DNA of 64,000 nucleotides from an uncultured Caldilineaceae bacterium (GTDB lineage Bacteria > Chloroflexota > Anaerolineae > Caldilineales > Caldilineaceae), in assembly GCA_951812725.1 (NCBI GenBank), contig OX638330.1, positions 3,699,405 through 3,763,404 on the forward strand. The letters are read 5' to 3'. The position numbers were made by a program, and so were the translations under genes. This document shows, one piece after another, positions 43,071 to 52,721 of this stretch. How positions within the stretch are numbered: position 1 is the stretch's first letter; every line of letters begins with the position of its first letter. The notes under the pieces are model-generated. The model was not told the DNA's origin and did no database searches. It saw only the letters and a program-made list of their open reading frames with translations.

Positions 43071-44399
43071 CTATTCTCCTTCCTCAGTCTTCGCTGTCTG
43101 GCTCTCCAGGAATTTCAGCACCTGCCAGAACATCTCTTGGCCGGACTCGGTCATATCGTCGCCGATCTGAAGGTAATGGCTGACATCCTCATAGTATAAC
43201 ACCTCAACATAAACGCCTGAGGCCCGCAGTGCCTCTTCCAGTTCGTATGCCTGATTGATGGGAATTATGCGGTCTACATCGGTGTGGATGATCATGGTTG
43301 GCGGCAGCTGGGAGGCGGTGTAGACCGGCGAGTAGTAGAGGAAAGGCAGGGGATAGATGTTAGCCGGCCCCAGAGCAGGGATCACATATCGAAATCTTTC
43401 GGGAAGGGTCAGGCGGTGGGCGTAGAAGTCAGAGCTGCCGGAAAAGGCGTTGCTGATGCCGCCCAGCGTCAGCCAGGCAGCGAACTGGTCGCGCTCATCC
43501 CGCAACAGCCGGTTTACGATGGCGCTGCTGAAACTGCCTCCCAAAGCCACTGCCGGCGCGTCGGCCAGGTCAACGCCCAGGTGGCCGCCGCGGGCCAATG
43601 CCAATGCGAGACGAGCGTCCTCGGCATGGGCGGCCACATCCAAGCCCCACACACCGGAAGGGGAAAGCGCCAGGACCGAGTATCCGGCATCAGCCAGGGC
43701 CACATTTACCGGAGCCCAGTCGTCGACCCAACCGGGGAAGAGACCGAACAACAAGGGCAGCTTCTCACCGGAATCGGGGAATGGTCGATATAACCGCAAG
43801 GATATAATTCTGGCCCCTGCGCGGGTAAAGGCGATGGAGCGTTCCCAGGCCACTGCGCCGGCGGGAAAGGGGGCCGTCTTGGTAACCGGTTCGCTGACCC
43901 AAAGATCGGCTGCATCCGGTAAGGGGGCGGGCAGAGGGAGCGGCCTGTGCTTTTGCAGGGTGAGGGCGGGTGCGCGGGCCGTTTCGCCCGGCCGCACGGT
44001 GACTGGATAGGGGAGGCCAAAGGTGCCGCTGAGGGCAGTTTCGGCGAAGGTCGGGGCAATGGAGGCAGGCACGTACTGGCCGGGAGGGATGTTGTCGATA
44101 CGATAGTGGCCAGAGTTGTCGGTGCGAGCGGTAAAGGGCGTGCCTGTGCGCGTGGCTACTAGGACGACAGCACCCGTAACCGGCTCACCCGCGAACAGGA
44201 CCTGGCCGGAAAGGCTGCCCTTCTGTATGGAAGGAGGAGGCTCGACCGGGCCGCCCAAGCGTTCCTCGATCATATAACCGATCACATGCATCGTCGGAGA
44301 GGGTTCACAGGCCGCGAGCAGCGCGGCGAGCAGGAGGAGAAGGGCCAGCCGCGGTGGATTCGTTCGAATGCGGCAGAGGAAAGAACTGGCTGTATTCAC
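43071..44399 (-). CDS. Lipoprotein with carboxypeptidase-regulatory-like domain and alpha/beta hydrolase domain
   Basis: 442 residues from GTG 44399, chosen because it gives a compact signal peptide (PPRLALLLLLAALLAAC); the frame is open 63 codons further but that part looks non-coding. After the lipidated Cys comes a CarboxypepD_reg-like beta-sandwich (GSLSGQVLFAGEPVTGAVV, NSGHYRIDNIPPGQYV), then an alpha/beta hydrolase with nucleophile Ser in LGGSFSS, Asp in IHTDVDRI and His in YEDVSHYL. Probably an exported esterase or peptidase. The downstream neighbour is ygfZ, 250 bases away. Confidence 0.75.
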   Translation of the reverse strand: MNTASSFLCRIRTNPPRLALLLLLAALLAACEPSPTMHVIGYMIEERLGGPVEPPPSIQKGSLSGQVLFAGEPVTGAVVLVATRTGTPFTARTDNSGHYRIDNIPPGQYVPASIAPTFAETALSGTFGLPYPVTVRPGETARAPALTLQKHRPLPLPAPLPDAADLWVSEPVTKTAPFPAGAVAWERSIAFTRAGARIISLRLYRPFPDSGEKLPLLFGLFPGWVDDWAPVNVALADAGYSVLALSPSGVWGLDVAAHAEDARLALALARGGHLGVDLADAPAVALGGSFSSAIVNRLLRDERDQFAAWLTLGGISNAFSGSSDFYAHRLTLPERFRYVIPALGPANIYPLPFLYYSPVYTASQLPPTMIIHTDVDRIIPINQAYELEEALRASGVYVEVLYYEDVSHYLQIGDDMTESGQEMFWQVLKFLESQTAKTEEGE

Positions 44400-44529
44400 T
44401 ACGATGTCATATGGCAAATAGGTGGAGCATTGGGCGGCTTGACAGAGGCAGTATAACACGCCGTGAACAACGAAATCAAAGGAAGTTATCGGCAAGAGGT
44501 AGAGGGTACTGGCGGCGATGGCAGGTGAG

Positions 44530-44558
44530 TTGCGACCGCTGACATGGACAGCTATACT
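44530..44558 (+). promoter_or_regulatory. Sigma-70-like promoter for the LLM oxidoreductase gene
   Basis: TTGCGA at 44530-44535 (four of six), a 17-base spacer and TATACT at 44553-44558 (five of six). It lies in the 327-base gap between the divergent hydrolase and flavin oxidoreductase genes; the leader would be about 160 bases. Nothing else is recognisable in 44400-44726. Confidence 0.5.
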
Positions 44559-44726
44559 TGCATGCACTGGTCTCTCCAAGCTTACCAATTCATCAGTATC
44601 CAGACACAGGGCTTGCCTCGCTGCTTTTCGCAGTTGGCTAAGGAGTTCCTCGCTTCCGCCCGGCTGCGCGCCCCTGATCCGATGGAGGACTGACGAGCAA
44701 AAAACTCATCTAAAGGAGCCAACGAT

Positions 44727-45668
44727 ATGCCCTCAGTAGACTTTGGCTGGCACGCGCCATCCTTCCCGACGGACGGGAGCAGCGCCGACAGTTTCTTGGA
44801 ACAGCTGCATTCACATCTTCAACTGATGGACGGCCATTTGACGTCTGTTTGGGTAGACGATCACGTGCATCCCTGGGGTACGTTTGTGCCGCGGGATACG
44901 CCAGCCACGGAGGTGGTGACGACACTGGCCTATTTGGCGGCCCGCTATCCGAGCTTTGACTGGGGGAGCCTGGTCCTCTGCCAGTCCTACCGGAACCCGG
45001 CGTTGACGGCAAAGATGGCTGCCTCTCTACAGTGGCTGACGGGGGGGCGCTACATTTTGGGGATTGGGGCCGGCTGGCTGGTGGAGGAGTACGAGGCATA
45101 CAACTGGCCGTTTCCGCGTGCGGCTGCGCGCATACGCCAGCTGGAAGAGACGATTGAGATCGTCAAGCTTCTGTGGACGGAGTCACCTGCCAGTTACGAG
45201 GGACGCTACTATCGCATCGACAACGCTTACTGCCATCCGCAGCCAAGTCCGTTGCCGCCGGTGATGGTTGGCGGGGGCGGCGAGCAGTTGACGCTGCGCG
45301 TGGTGGCGAAACACGCTGACTGGTGGAATTTGCCGGGAGGGACACCGGAAACCTTTGCGCACAAATCGCGCGTGTTACGTGGGCACTGCGCGGCGGTGGG
45401 ACGCGATTTCGATGAGATTCGGAAGACGATTTCGTTGCCCCCGATCGCAGTCCATCGAACGGAGTCTGTAGCCCGACAGCAGGCGGATGCGACCCCGTAC
45501 GCTCAAGGCAGAGGGGCCCTGATCGGCACGCCGGACCAAGTGGCGGCACAGTTACAGGCGTATGTCGATGCCGGCGTCAGTCTGTTTCAGATTCGAATTG
45601 CCGACTACCCTGAAACTGCCGGTACGGAGTTGTTTCTCCAAGAAGTGCTGCCGCGTTTCGCGGATTGA
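44727..45668 (+). CDS. LLM-class flavin-dependent oxidoreductase
   Basis: 313 residues, bacterial luciferase-like TIM barrel. SVWVDDHVHPWG near 50, GGRYILGIGAGWLVEEYEAY near 109-128, RIRQLEETIEIVKLLWTE and a C-terminal GTPDQVAAQLQAYVDAGV are standard. It uses F420 or FMN; the ligand cannot be decided from the sequence. Strong ribosome binding site AAAGGAG. The following Gfo/Idh/MocA gene is 66 bases away on the same strand. Confidence 0.87.
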   Translation: MPSVDFGWHAPSFPTDGSSADSFLEQLHSHLQLMDGHLTSVWVDDHVHPWGTFVPRDTPATEVVTTLAYLAARYPSFDWGSLVLCQSYRNPALTAKMAASLQWLTGGRYILGIGAGWLVEEYEAYNWPFPRAAARIRQLEETIEIVKLLWTESPASYEGRYYRIDNAYCHPQPSPLPPVMVGGGGEQLTLRVVAKHADWWNLPGGTPETFAHKSRVLRGHCAAVGRDFDEIRKTISLPPIAVHRTESVARQQADATPYAQGRGALIGTPDQVAAQLQAYVDAGVSLFQIRIADYPETAGTELFLQEVLPRFAD

Positions 45669-45734
45669 ACGTTAAGAGACCCGCACGGTTCCCTCGCGGT
45701 CTGGTTCCGTAGTTTGCTCACTGGTTTACGGCTC

Positions 45735-46913
45735 ATGGACGAAAAAATAGGCGTTGGCATTGTAGGGTTGGGGCTGGCAGCGACGGCGCATATCAGGGGA
45801 TATCTGAGCCACCCCGCGGCACATGTATTGGCGGTCTGTGACTCAGACCGCGGAAGGGCAGCAGCGTTTGGCGCGCGGTATGGTATCGAGCGGATATATA
45901 CGTCTTTTGCGGATCTGTTGGCGGACGCCGATGTAGATTTGATCGATATTGCTACGCCTACTTTTTTGCACGCGACGATGACGCGGCAGGCTGCGCAGGC
46001 GGGCAAACACATCCATTGCGAAAAGCCATTCTGCCGCAGTGCGGCCGAAGGGATGGAGGCGGTGCAGGCGGCGGCGGAGGCCGGCGTCAAGCTGTTGGTG
46101 GGCGAGACATATGTCTTTCTTTCATCTCATATGAAGGCACGTGCACTCATCGAAAGCGGCGCTATTGGCCGCCCTCTGCAGATTCGGCAGCGTCACGGGG
46201 CATGGCGTCGACGGGCGCAGCACGAGTTACACATAGACGCGGAGGCGCGGGCGTGGCGGCTGGACGGCGAGCAGTCGGGCGGAGGGAGATATCCGTGGAT
46301 TTTCGATCACGCGGTGCATTTCTTTGCGACTGCTGAGTATCTGATGGAGGACGCGACGATCGAGGAGGTCTACGCGGTGGCGGCGGCTGGAAGCAATGAG
46401 GGGAGGCGCGCGGGCGCGTCCCACGACCCATACCGGACGGCCGAGTTGGATATTCCCATAATCATCTGGCGCTACGCGGATGCGGAGAGGCAGGGCGTGT
46501 GGATGCGGGCGGACCCGCTCAATGGCAAGTATGACTCTATGTACGGCTTGAGTACAACCATTGTGGGCGAGACGGGCATGATCGAGGTGCTGGGAGAGGG
46601 AGGGCACAATCTGCTCTGGGAAGGGAAACAGCAACATCTGATTCTACACCGGGAGGGGCAAGAAACTGTGTGTTTCCGATTCGACGAAGGCGAAGATCAG
46701 GTGTGGGACTCGGAGATCAGCTACTATGGGCAGGGGCATGTTAGTCAGGTTCATCACCTGATCGATGCGATTCTCGATGATCAACAGCCGCGCTACGGCG
46801 GCGAGGACGGCGTGCACGCGGTGCGCTGTACGCTGGCACTGATCCGGTCGGCTGAGGAAGCAAGGCCGGTTCGGGTTGCAGAGGTAGACGAAACTTTCAC
46901 GGCGTATGGGTAG
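45735..46913 (+). CDS. Gfo/Idh/MocA family oxidoreductase
   Basis: 392 residues. VGIVGLGLAATAH at 7-19 is the NAD(P)-binding loop and CEKPF at 95-99 carries the catalytic Lys97. The C-terminal domain contains GGRYPWIFDHAVHFF, where the Asp and His are typical of the sugar-binding site. It probably oxidises a sugar or cyclitol. With the SMP-30 lactonase beyond repeat copy 4 it could form an oxidation and lactone hydrolysis sequence. The ribosome binding site is not clear. Confidence 0.88.
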   Translation: MDEKIGVGIVGLGLAATAHIRGYLSHPAAHVLAVCDSDRGRAAAFGARYGIERIYTSFADLLADADVDLIDIATPTFLHATMTRQAAQAGKHIHCEKPFCRSAAEGMEAVQAAAEAGVKLLVGETYVFLSSHMKARALIESGAIGRPLQIRQRHGAWRRRAQHELHIDAEARAWRLDGEQSGGGRYPWIFDHAVHFFATAEYLMEDATIEEVYAVAAAGSNEGRRAGASHDPYRTAELDIPIIIWRYADAERQGVWMRADPLNGKYDSMYGLSTTIVGETGMIEVLGEGGHNLLWEGKQQHLILHREGQETVCFRFDEGEDQVWDSEISYYGQGHVSQVHHLIDAILDDQQPRYGGEDGVHAVRCTLALIRSAEEARPVRVAEVDETFTAYG

Positions 46914-46980
46914 GGCAAAGCCAAAGGTCGGGCCGAGGCAAAGTGAACGGCTCTGAAAGGACGACTGCACGTAGGCTTGT

Positions 46981-47257
46981 TTATACTAATCCGCATACAG
47001 TGTGTGTCTTGACAAACTCTACATCTTAGCCGCCATGCGGGCTCTGTGAAGGTGTATTCGGTTGGCAGCCGCCAGACTGGTTGGGGGGCACTGTTGGCAT
47101 GCCACGATGGTGGGAAAGAACCAGCAACGTGGATAGCCAGGGCGGGGCGTTGCGGGGGCGCAGCCCCTGCACAAGGGAGGGCGCTTGCGCCCGACCGCCC
47201 ATAATAAAACAATGAGGGGAGAGAGTGCACCTTTGCTTGCCTCGTTCAGGGTTGCGA
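46981..47257 (+). repeat. Interspersed structured repeat, copy 4
   Basis: 277 bp between two plus-strand genes. The left end is the most diverged, but GCATACAGTGTGTGTCTTGA aligns with copy 3 (CATACGGTGTTTGTATTGA), and TTGGCAGCCGCCAG with TTGGCGGCTGCCAG. Hairpin 1 at 47152-47170 is identical to copies 2 and 3. Hairpin 2 at 47179-47192 is GGGCGCTTGCGCCC, a third fully paired version. GGGCGG before the core can pair with CCGCCC at 47195-47200. The gap on either side, 46914-46980 and 47258-47347, holds nothing else I can name. Confidence 0.85.
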
Positions 47258-47347
47258 ATCAGTTGCGGCTGAGAAGTTGCGTAGGCTGCAAAAAATAGTT
47301 CAGATGTCTCACTGTTGAACCTGCATATTGTCCAAAGGAGGAGGAGT

Positions 47348-48226
47348 ATGTCTAAAGGAGTTGATCTTCTCATTGATGCCCACGCGCTTGTCGGGGAAGG
47401 CCCGATCTGGGACGCCGATGCCAACGTATTATGGTGGTTGGATATCATGGCCAGCAAGCTATATGCCTACGACCCGGAAACGGGCAGTAACCGGGAGTGG
47501 GACGTGGGACAGCACGTGGGAACGGTGGTGCAGCGGGCGTCGGGCGGGCTGATGCTGGCTCTGCGGGACGGCTTTGCCGCTTTTGACCCGGACAGCGGCG
47601 CGCTGGAGATGCTTGCCGATCCGGAGGGGCATCTGCCGGGCAACCGATTTAATGACGGCAAGTGCGATCCCGCCGGCCGATTCTGGGCCGGTACGATGGC
47701 CTACGAAGATCAGGCGGATCAGGGAAGTGTTTATAGAATGGACACTGACCACAGCGTTCACAAGATGATCGGTGATATCGGTATTTCGAACGGCATCATC
47801 TGGAGCCTGGATGAGAAGACGATGTACTACACCGATTCGCTGGATTTCGCCATTCGCGCGTATGACTACGACGACGGGACGGGCGCTATCAGCAATGAAC
47901 GGGTGATAATCAGTATTCCCGAAGAGATGGGCTTTGCTGACGGCTTTACGATCGACGAAGAAGGGATGCTGTGGGTGGCACATTATGGGGGAAGCCGTGT
48001 GCGGCGCTGGAATCCGGATACGGCTACAGTGTTGGCAGAGTTCGAATTGCCGACATCCAGTATTACGGCTTGCGCGTTCGGCGGTGCGAATCTGGATCAG
48101 CTTTACATCACCAGCGCTTCGTTCCGGATGAGCGACGCGGAGAAGGCAGAACAGCCTCATGCGGGCGGGTTTTTCGTAGCGGATGTGGGTGTGCGCGGCG
48201 TTGCAGCAGACAAGTTTGGGGGCTGA
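47348..48226 (+). CDS. SMP-30/gluconolactonase family lactonase
   Basis: 292 residues from the ATG behind AAAGGAGGAGGAG. Six-bladed propeller with the divalent-metal residues of the family: Glu in GEGPIWD (about 17), Asn in RFNDGKCDPAGRFWAGTM, Asn in ISNGIIWS and Asp in GFADGFTIDEEG. It hydrolyses sugar lactones to the acids, probably after oxidation by a Gfo/Idh/MocA or sugar dehydrogenase. No signal peptide. Confidence 0.9.
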   Translation: MSKGVDLLIDAHALVGEGPIWDADANVLWWLDIMASKLYAYDPETGSNREWDVGQHVGTVVQRASGGLMLALRDGFAAFDPDSGALEMLADPEGHLPGNRFNDGKCDPAGRFWAGTMAYEDQADQGSVYRMDTDHSVHKMIGDIGISNGIIWSLDEKTMYYTDSLDFAIRAYDYDDGTGAISNERVIISIPEEMGFADGFTIDEEGMLWVAHYGGSRVRRWNPDTATVLAEFELPTSSITACAFGGANLDQLYITSASFRMSDAEKAEQPHAGGFFVADVGVRGVAADKFGG

Positions 48227-48336
48227 GGGGCAGACGAAAACGCTCTCAAGCGGTTGCATCGGGAACATATTGGCCGAACATTTCGTCCCATTATCCAGGC
48301 TTATTGCAACATGCTGAGATGGCGGGAGTGTGATCA

Positions 48337-49248
48337 GTGGGACGAACTCGACAGTTATTTCCGGTATTGCTGGTTCTGTTTGGGCTGACTTGCGCAGCTT
48401 GCGGGGCTGCCTCGATGGAGGACGGAGTCTTTAATGAATCGTTCGCGGAAAGCGCTCCCGCGATGGCGACTGAAGACGAATCCGCGGCACAGACTGCAGG
48501 TGATGGCGCGGCTGATAGTGTAGTAGAGACCCGCCAGATCATCGCCAATGCCAACATTTCGCTAGTTGTAGCGAAGACGGAGGCGGCGATGGCGGGCGTC
48601 GAGCAGATCGCGACTGATTTGGGCGGGTATCTGTCAGATGTCGATATATCCAAAGGGAGGTACGGCCAGACAGAAGAGCTGCGCGGCTCGATGACGCTGC
48701 GGGTGCCGTCTGTCAGCCTGGAGGAGGCGCTGGAGCGGTTGCAGGCGCTGGCGACGGATGTGAACTATCTGAATATAAACCGGCAGGATGTGACCGACCA
48801 GTACAGCGATCTCGATGCGCGGTTGCGCAATCTGCGGGCTACGGAGACGGAGTTGCTGGCGCTGCTGACGGAGGTGCGGGAAAGGCCGAATGCCAAGGTA
48901 GAGGACATTCTGGCCGTGCATCGCAGCCTGACGCAGATCCGGGGAGAGATTGAGACACTGCAGGGGCGCAAGAACCTGCTGGACAATCAGATCGGTTTTT
49001 CGACGGTGTGGGTTGAGTTAATCCCCGACAGCATCAACCGGCCAATTGTGGAAGAGCCGTGGAGCGCGAGCGGGCCGGTGCGGAACGCGCTGCGGGCACT
49101 GGTTTCGACGTTGCAAGGGTTGCTGACAGCGCTTATCTGGGCAGTCATTTACTTGACGCCACTGCTGCTGGTTGTGCTGGTACCGCTGGCGATTCTGATT
49201 TGGCTGGTGCGTTTTTGGGTGGTACGGCGACGCAGGAACGAGGCTTAG
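48337..49248 (+). CDS. DUF4349 lipoprotein
   Basis: 303 residues, GTG start. Signal peptide with lipobox TCAAC, an acidic Ala/Ser/Glu linker (about 25-65), then the DUF4349 core: IIANANISLVVAKTEAAM, GYLSDVDISKG, GSMTLRVPS, DVTDQYSDLDARLRNL and a coiled-coil stretch (160-210). A C-terminal membrane segment (LIWAVIYLTPLLLVVLVPLA) and a basic tail follow. Function of the family is unknown; it is a common envelope protein in Chloroflexota and Firmicutes. Confidence 0.88.
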   Translation: MGRTRQLFPVLLVLFGLTCAACGAASMEDGVFNESFAESAPAMATEDESAAQTAGDGAADSVVETRQIIANANISLVVAKTEAAMAGVEQIATDLGGYLSDVDISKGRYGQTEELRGSMTLRVPSVSLEEALERLQALATDVNYLNINRQDVTDQYSDLDARLRNLRATETELLALLTEVRERPNAKVEDILAVHRSLTQIRGEIETLQGRKNLLDNQIGFSTVWVELIPDSINRPIVEEPWSASGPVRNALRALVSTLQGLLTALIWAVIYLTPLLLVVLVPLAILIWLVRFWVVRRRRNEA

Positions 49249-49284
49249 CGAAGCTGAACGAGGATGAGGCGACGCGCAGTCGTG

Positions 49285-50139
49285 TTAGCCTTTGAGCGCG
49301 CCGAAGGTCAGGCCGCCGGTGATATATTTCTCCAGGGCCATGCCGGCTGCTACCACGGGGATGACGCTGACGAGGGAGATTGCGCTCATGTTCCACCATT
49401 CGGTGTAGCCGGTCTGGCTGACCTGCATGGTCATGAAGAGCGGGATGGTGATGGCTTCACGGAAGGTCAGGGTGAGGGCGACGAGGTATTCGTTCCAAGC
49501 GCCGATCAGGGAGAGGACGAATACGGCCACGAGGCCGGGCGCGGCCAGGGGCATGGCGATGCGGAAGAGGACGCCGAGACGGTTGGCCCCGTCTATCATG
49601 GCGCTTTCCTCGATTTCGATCGGCAGCCCTTCGAAGAAATCGCGCATAACCCAGACGATGAAGGGAATCGCACCGCTGCTGTAGACGATGATCAGTGACA
49701 GACGGGTGTCAAGCAGGCCCAACTCGCGAAACATCACAAGAAAGGCGAGAATAAAGAGCGCGCCGGGGAACATGCGCTGGGACATGAAGCCCAGAACGAT
49801 GGAATTGTTGCGGCCGCCGTAATCGAAACGGGCCAGAGCATAGCCGGCGCATGAGCCGATTAGCAGGGCGATCGTCGACGAGATGAAGGCGATGAGCACG
49901 CTGTTCATAAAGGGATCGAGGAACCAGGTGAGCCGGTCTACGAAGAGGTAACGCCAGGCGTGCAGCCCGGGTTGAAAGTCGATAAAGGGCATGTAGGTCG
50001 CCCTGATCGACATGTCAATGGCGTTCTTGAAAGAGGTGATCACCACCCAATACATGGGGAAAAGGAGGATGAACGACCAAAACAGCAGAATGACGTAGGA
50101 TACGATCGTGCGAAACCGTTTCTGTGCACTGAGTCCCAT
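49285..50139 (-). CDS. Sugar ABC transporter permease, MalG type
   Basis: 284 residues; the start overlaps the stop of the upstream permease by one base (TGATG). The frame is open further upstream but only as a shadow of that gene. Six membrane segments, EAA loop ESAMIDGANRLGVLFRIAMP, C-terminal TGGLTFGALKG. It partners the MalF-type permease. The gene is convergent with the DUF4349 gene and separated from it by 36 bases. Confidence 0.92.
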   Translation of the reverse strand: MGLSAQKRFRTIVSYVILLFWSFILLFPMYWVVITSFKNAIDMSIRATYMPFIDFQPGLHAWRYLFVDRLTWFLDPFMNSVLIAFISSTIALLIGSCAGYALARFDYGGRNNSIVLGFMSQRMFPGALFILAFLVMFRELGLLDTRLSLIIVYSSGAIPFIVWVMRDFFEGLPIEIEESAMIDGANRLGVLFRIAMPLAAPGLVAVFVLSLIGAWNEYLVALTLTFREAITIPLFMTMQVSQTGYTEWWNMSAISLVSVIPVVAAGMALEKYITGGLTFGALKG

Positions 50140-51065
50140 CAGTCCTTCCCCATCGCTCTTCTTGTCATAACCAGGTATGCCCCGCCGAAGATCATCAGCA
50201 CCAACAGCAGGAAGTAGGCCTGGCTGCTGCCAAAGGCCAGATCTCCGCCTTTGACACCGGTGCGATAGATGGCGAGCGTCACTGATTCGGTGGCTTGCCC
50301 TGGCCCGCCGCCGGTCAGCACCATGATAATCTCGACGACTTTGAAAGCATCGATAATACGAATCAGGAGCGCCGTCATCGTGATCGGCATGATGAGGGGT
50401 ACGGTGATGCGCCAGAACCCCTGCAACTGATTGGCGCCATCTACGCGGGCGGCCTCGTGCAGGTCGGGCGGCACCCCTTTCAGCGCGGCCAGCAGCATCA
50501 GGATCATGAAGGAGCTCCACTGCCAGACGTCAATGGCCATCAGCGCGACCATCGCCCAGGTGGGACTGGTCAACCAGGGAACGCCTTCAAAGCCCATATT
50601 ACGCAGGATGTCATTGATGGGGCCGATGTCCTCCTGGAACAACATGCGGCCAACGATAAAGGATACGACGACCGGACTGACCATCAGAGGCATCAGGAAC
50701 CAGGTGCGAAACAGTTTCTGGCCGCGGGTAATGTTGTTCAGCGCCAACGCGACCGTCAGGCCGATGATCAGTTGTGCGGGCACTACCCCGAGCATGAAGA
50801 CGACGGTATTGCGCACAGTGCGCCAGAAGGAGCGGTTGCTCAGCAGCTTCTCGAAATTGGCCAAACCGATAAATTTGGTCTCGAAGTCACCGATGCGGTA
50901 GAGGTGCAAGTCCGTAAAGGCGGCGTAGAGGGTCCACAGCACGGGGATCGCCAGCAGGATGAGGATGATGGCGACTGCTGGCAGCAAGAAGATCCACTTC
51001 CAGTAGTTATCCCGGATTTCGAAGCGAGAGCGTTTCGAGGGGTAGATTCGGGGTTCAGTTGCCAT
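50139..51065 (-). CDS. Sugar ABC transporter permease, MalF/UgpA type
   Basis: 308 residues, six membrane segments, the first at WIFLLPAVAIILILLAIPVL. EAA loop EAARVDGANQLQGFWRITVP. It forms the channel with the MalG-type permease for a carbohydrate. No ATPase gene is present here either. A 138-base gap with a large hairpin separates it from the binding-protein gene upstream. Confidence 0.92.
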   Translation of the reverse strand: MATEPRIYPSKRSRFEIRDNYWKWIFLLPAVAIILILLAIPVLWTLYAAFTDLHLYRIGDFETKFIGLANFEKLLSNRSFWRTVRNTVVFMLGVVPAQLIIGLTVALALNNITRGQKLFRTWFLMPLMVSPVVVSFIVGRMLFQEDIGPINDILRNMGFEGVPWLTSPTWAMVALMAIDVWQWSSFMILMLLAALKGVPPDLHEAARVDGANQLQGFWRITVPLIMPITMTALLIRIIDAFKVVEIIMVLTGGGPGQATESVTLAIYRTGVKGGDLAFGSSQAYFLLLVLMIFGGAYLVMTRRAMGKD

Positions 51066-51136
51066 GAGTACGCTACGTGTTCCACCGGCTGGTCCGACCG
51101 CTACGCCGAGAAGAGAGAAAAGTGCTATGGTTCGCG

Positions 51137-51190
51137 GTCAGAGGCCAGCAACCGGCGGTGACACATCGCCACCGGCCACTGACCTCTGAC
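51137..51190 (-). other. Large hairpin between binding-protein and permease genes
   Basis: Outer arms GTCAGAGGCCAG (51137-51148) and 51179-51190 pair at 11 of 12 positions. Inner arms CCGGCGGTG (51152-51160) and 51167-51175 pair at 8 of 9, around ACACAT, with a 3x3 internal loop between. It begins 13 bases after the stop of the minus-strand binding-protein gene. The position matches the malE-malF intergenic hairpin of enteric bacteria, which protects the upstream message. Confidence 0.8.
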
Positions 51191-51203
51191 ACAATTCTTA
51201 CGG

Positions 51204-52721
51204 TTACTTGCCCAAGGTGCGGGCGTACAGTTCGGCCTGATGCTGGAGGCCACCCATGCGTTCGCTAATCTCGTTGAAAGCGGCCGCGACTTCGTCCAAG
51301 GCATCCTGGGGCGGAAGTTCATTGGCCAGCGCCTTGGAGACACCCAGTTCAAGCGCGTCGCGATACTGCACCCAGCCGCCGAAGGCCTGGTCGGTGACGG
51401 CGTTGGGATGGTCGAGGGTTTCGCGGGCGGCGTTCAGATAGTCCATCGCTACTTCTTCGCCCAACTGCAGGGGGCCAGTGGCAAATTCTTCTACGGCTTC
51501 CATCTGGCTGAAGCGGTAGGGGCTGGCGCCGGTGAGGTCGGTGACGAAGGCCAGGCCACTTTCGGGCTTGGTCAGATGGGTGACAAAATCCCAGACGGCA
51601 TCGTAAGCCAGGTCGTCAACCTGAGCGGAGACGGCGATTACCCAGCCGCCGAAGGCGTGGAAGGGCGCATGGCTGGGCACGTCGAAGTAGTCCCATTCGC
51701 CCGACTTGGAGTTGAAGACCTCGTGAGAGCCGGGCAGGATGTTGTAGCCCTGCAGGCCCTGGATGACGGAGGTCTCAGGGGCGGTGGCGCTAGTGACAGC
51801 GTCCCAGTTGTAAGTCTGGGCGACGCGCCCACCGTTCATGGCATTAAGGGAGTCACCATAGGTGAAGTTGGTGCCGCCGGGAGGCGCCCAGGTCTGCATT
51901 TCTTCGACCCATTCGGTCAATGCACGGACGAAACCGGGATTGTTAAGGCGGGCTTCGCCGGTGTCGAGGTCGATGAAGTAGGAGTCGTCGTCGGGATGCT
52001 TGGCGTAGGCGGTGGCGCGAGAGTTGAAGCCCCACCAGAGGGTATCGCCGCGCTTGGTCATGCAGGCGGCTCCGAAGTCGTCGTCCTCGCTGTTTTCGTT
52101 CCAGTCCCAGCCGGTGAAGAATTCACAGATATTGCGCCATTGGTCCCAGGTCACGGCGCCTGTATCAGGCGAGAGATCGTAGCCAAAGGCGTCCTTGAAG
52201 CGGCTGTTGTTGTCTTCGTTGGCGAAGAGATCTTTGCGGAAGGAGTAGTAGTGGATATCGCCGTCGTAGGGGAGGGCGTAGATCTTGCCTTCCCAAGAGA
52301 GGGTATTGACGATACCGGGCAGGACGTCGTCAAAATCGATGGCCTCGAGGACCAGGTCCGGAATTTCCTGCAGTGCGCCGGCGCTGATGACATCAGCACG
52401 GGCGTTGCTGGGGAACTGGAAGATGTCGGCCAAGTAGGTGTCAGTGGCGACGGACTGCATAATCTTGTCGGTCAGCTCCTGCTGGCCGAAGGCGCCACGT
52501 TCGAGTTCGTAGCCATTTTCCTCTACCCACGGCAGCATGAATGCTTCGACGCGGGCGCCCATGCCGTCCAGACCGGCGTAGCGGATTACGATCTTCTCTG
52601 TGGACATGGCTTCGCCGCCGCCGGCGGGTGCGGCGGGCGCGGCACAGGCGGCCAGGGCAACGGCGCCGGCAGCGCCACCGGCCAAGCGGAGAAATTGACG
52701 TCGACTAAATCTGTTTTCCAT
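51204..52721 (-). CDS. Sugar-binding lipoprotein of the MalF/MalG-type importer
   Basis: 505 residues. The N terminus RFSRRQFLRLAGGAAGAVAL followed by AAC combines a twin-arginine motif with a lipobox, so it may be exported folded and then lipidated. The mature part is a cluster-B/D binding protein (IFQFPSNARADVISAGALQE; WEGKIYALPYDGDIHYYSFR). The ligand is probably an oligosaccharide. The site AAGGAGACAAGAAGA precedes the ATG. It is first in the minus-strand transporter operon. Confidence 0.9.
   Translation of the reverse strand: MENRFSRRQFLRLAGGAAGAVALAACAAPAAPAGGGEAMSTEKIVIRYAGLDGMGARVEAFMLPWVEENGYELERGAFGQQELTDKIMQSVATDTYLADIFQFPSNARADVISAGALQEIPDLVLEAIDFDDVLPGIVNTLSWEGKIYALPYDGDIHYYSFRKDLFANEDNNSRFKDAFGYDLSPDTGAVTWDQWRNICEFFTGWDWNENSEDDDFGAACMTKRGDTLWWGFNSRATAYAKHPDDDSYFIDLDTGEARLNNPGFVRALTEWVEEMQTWAPPGGTNFTYGDSLNAMNGGRVAQTYNWDAVTSATAPETSVIQGLQGYNILPGSHEVFNSKSGEWDYFDVPSHAPFHAFGGWVIAVSAQVDDLAYDAVWDFVTHLTKPESGLAFVTDLTGASPYRFSQMEAVEEFATGPLQLGEEVAMDYLNAARETLDHPNAVTDQAFGGWVQYRDALELGVSKALANELPPQDALDEVAAAFNEISERMGGLQHQAELYARTLGK

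Noticed and set aside
47009-47014. TTGACA inside repeat copy 4 as a promoter
   Set aside because: No -10 box at a suitable distance, and the other copies do not keep the hexamer.
3986-47257. The repeat family as an insertion sequence with transposase
   Set aside because: The copies are only about 277 bp, contain no conserved frame, have no clear terminal inverted repeats and no target duplication I could see. A non-autonomous element remains possible.
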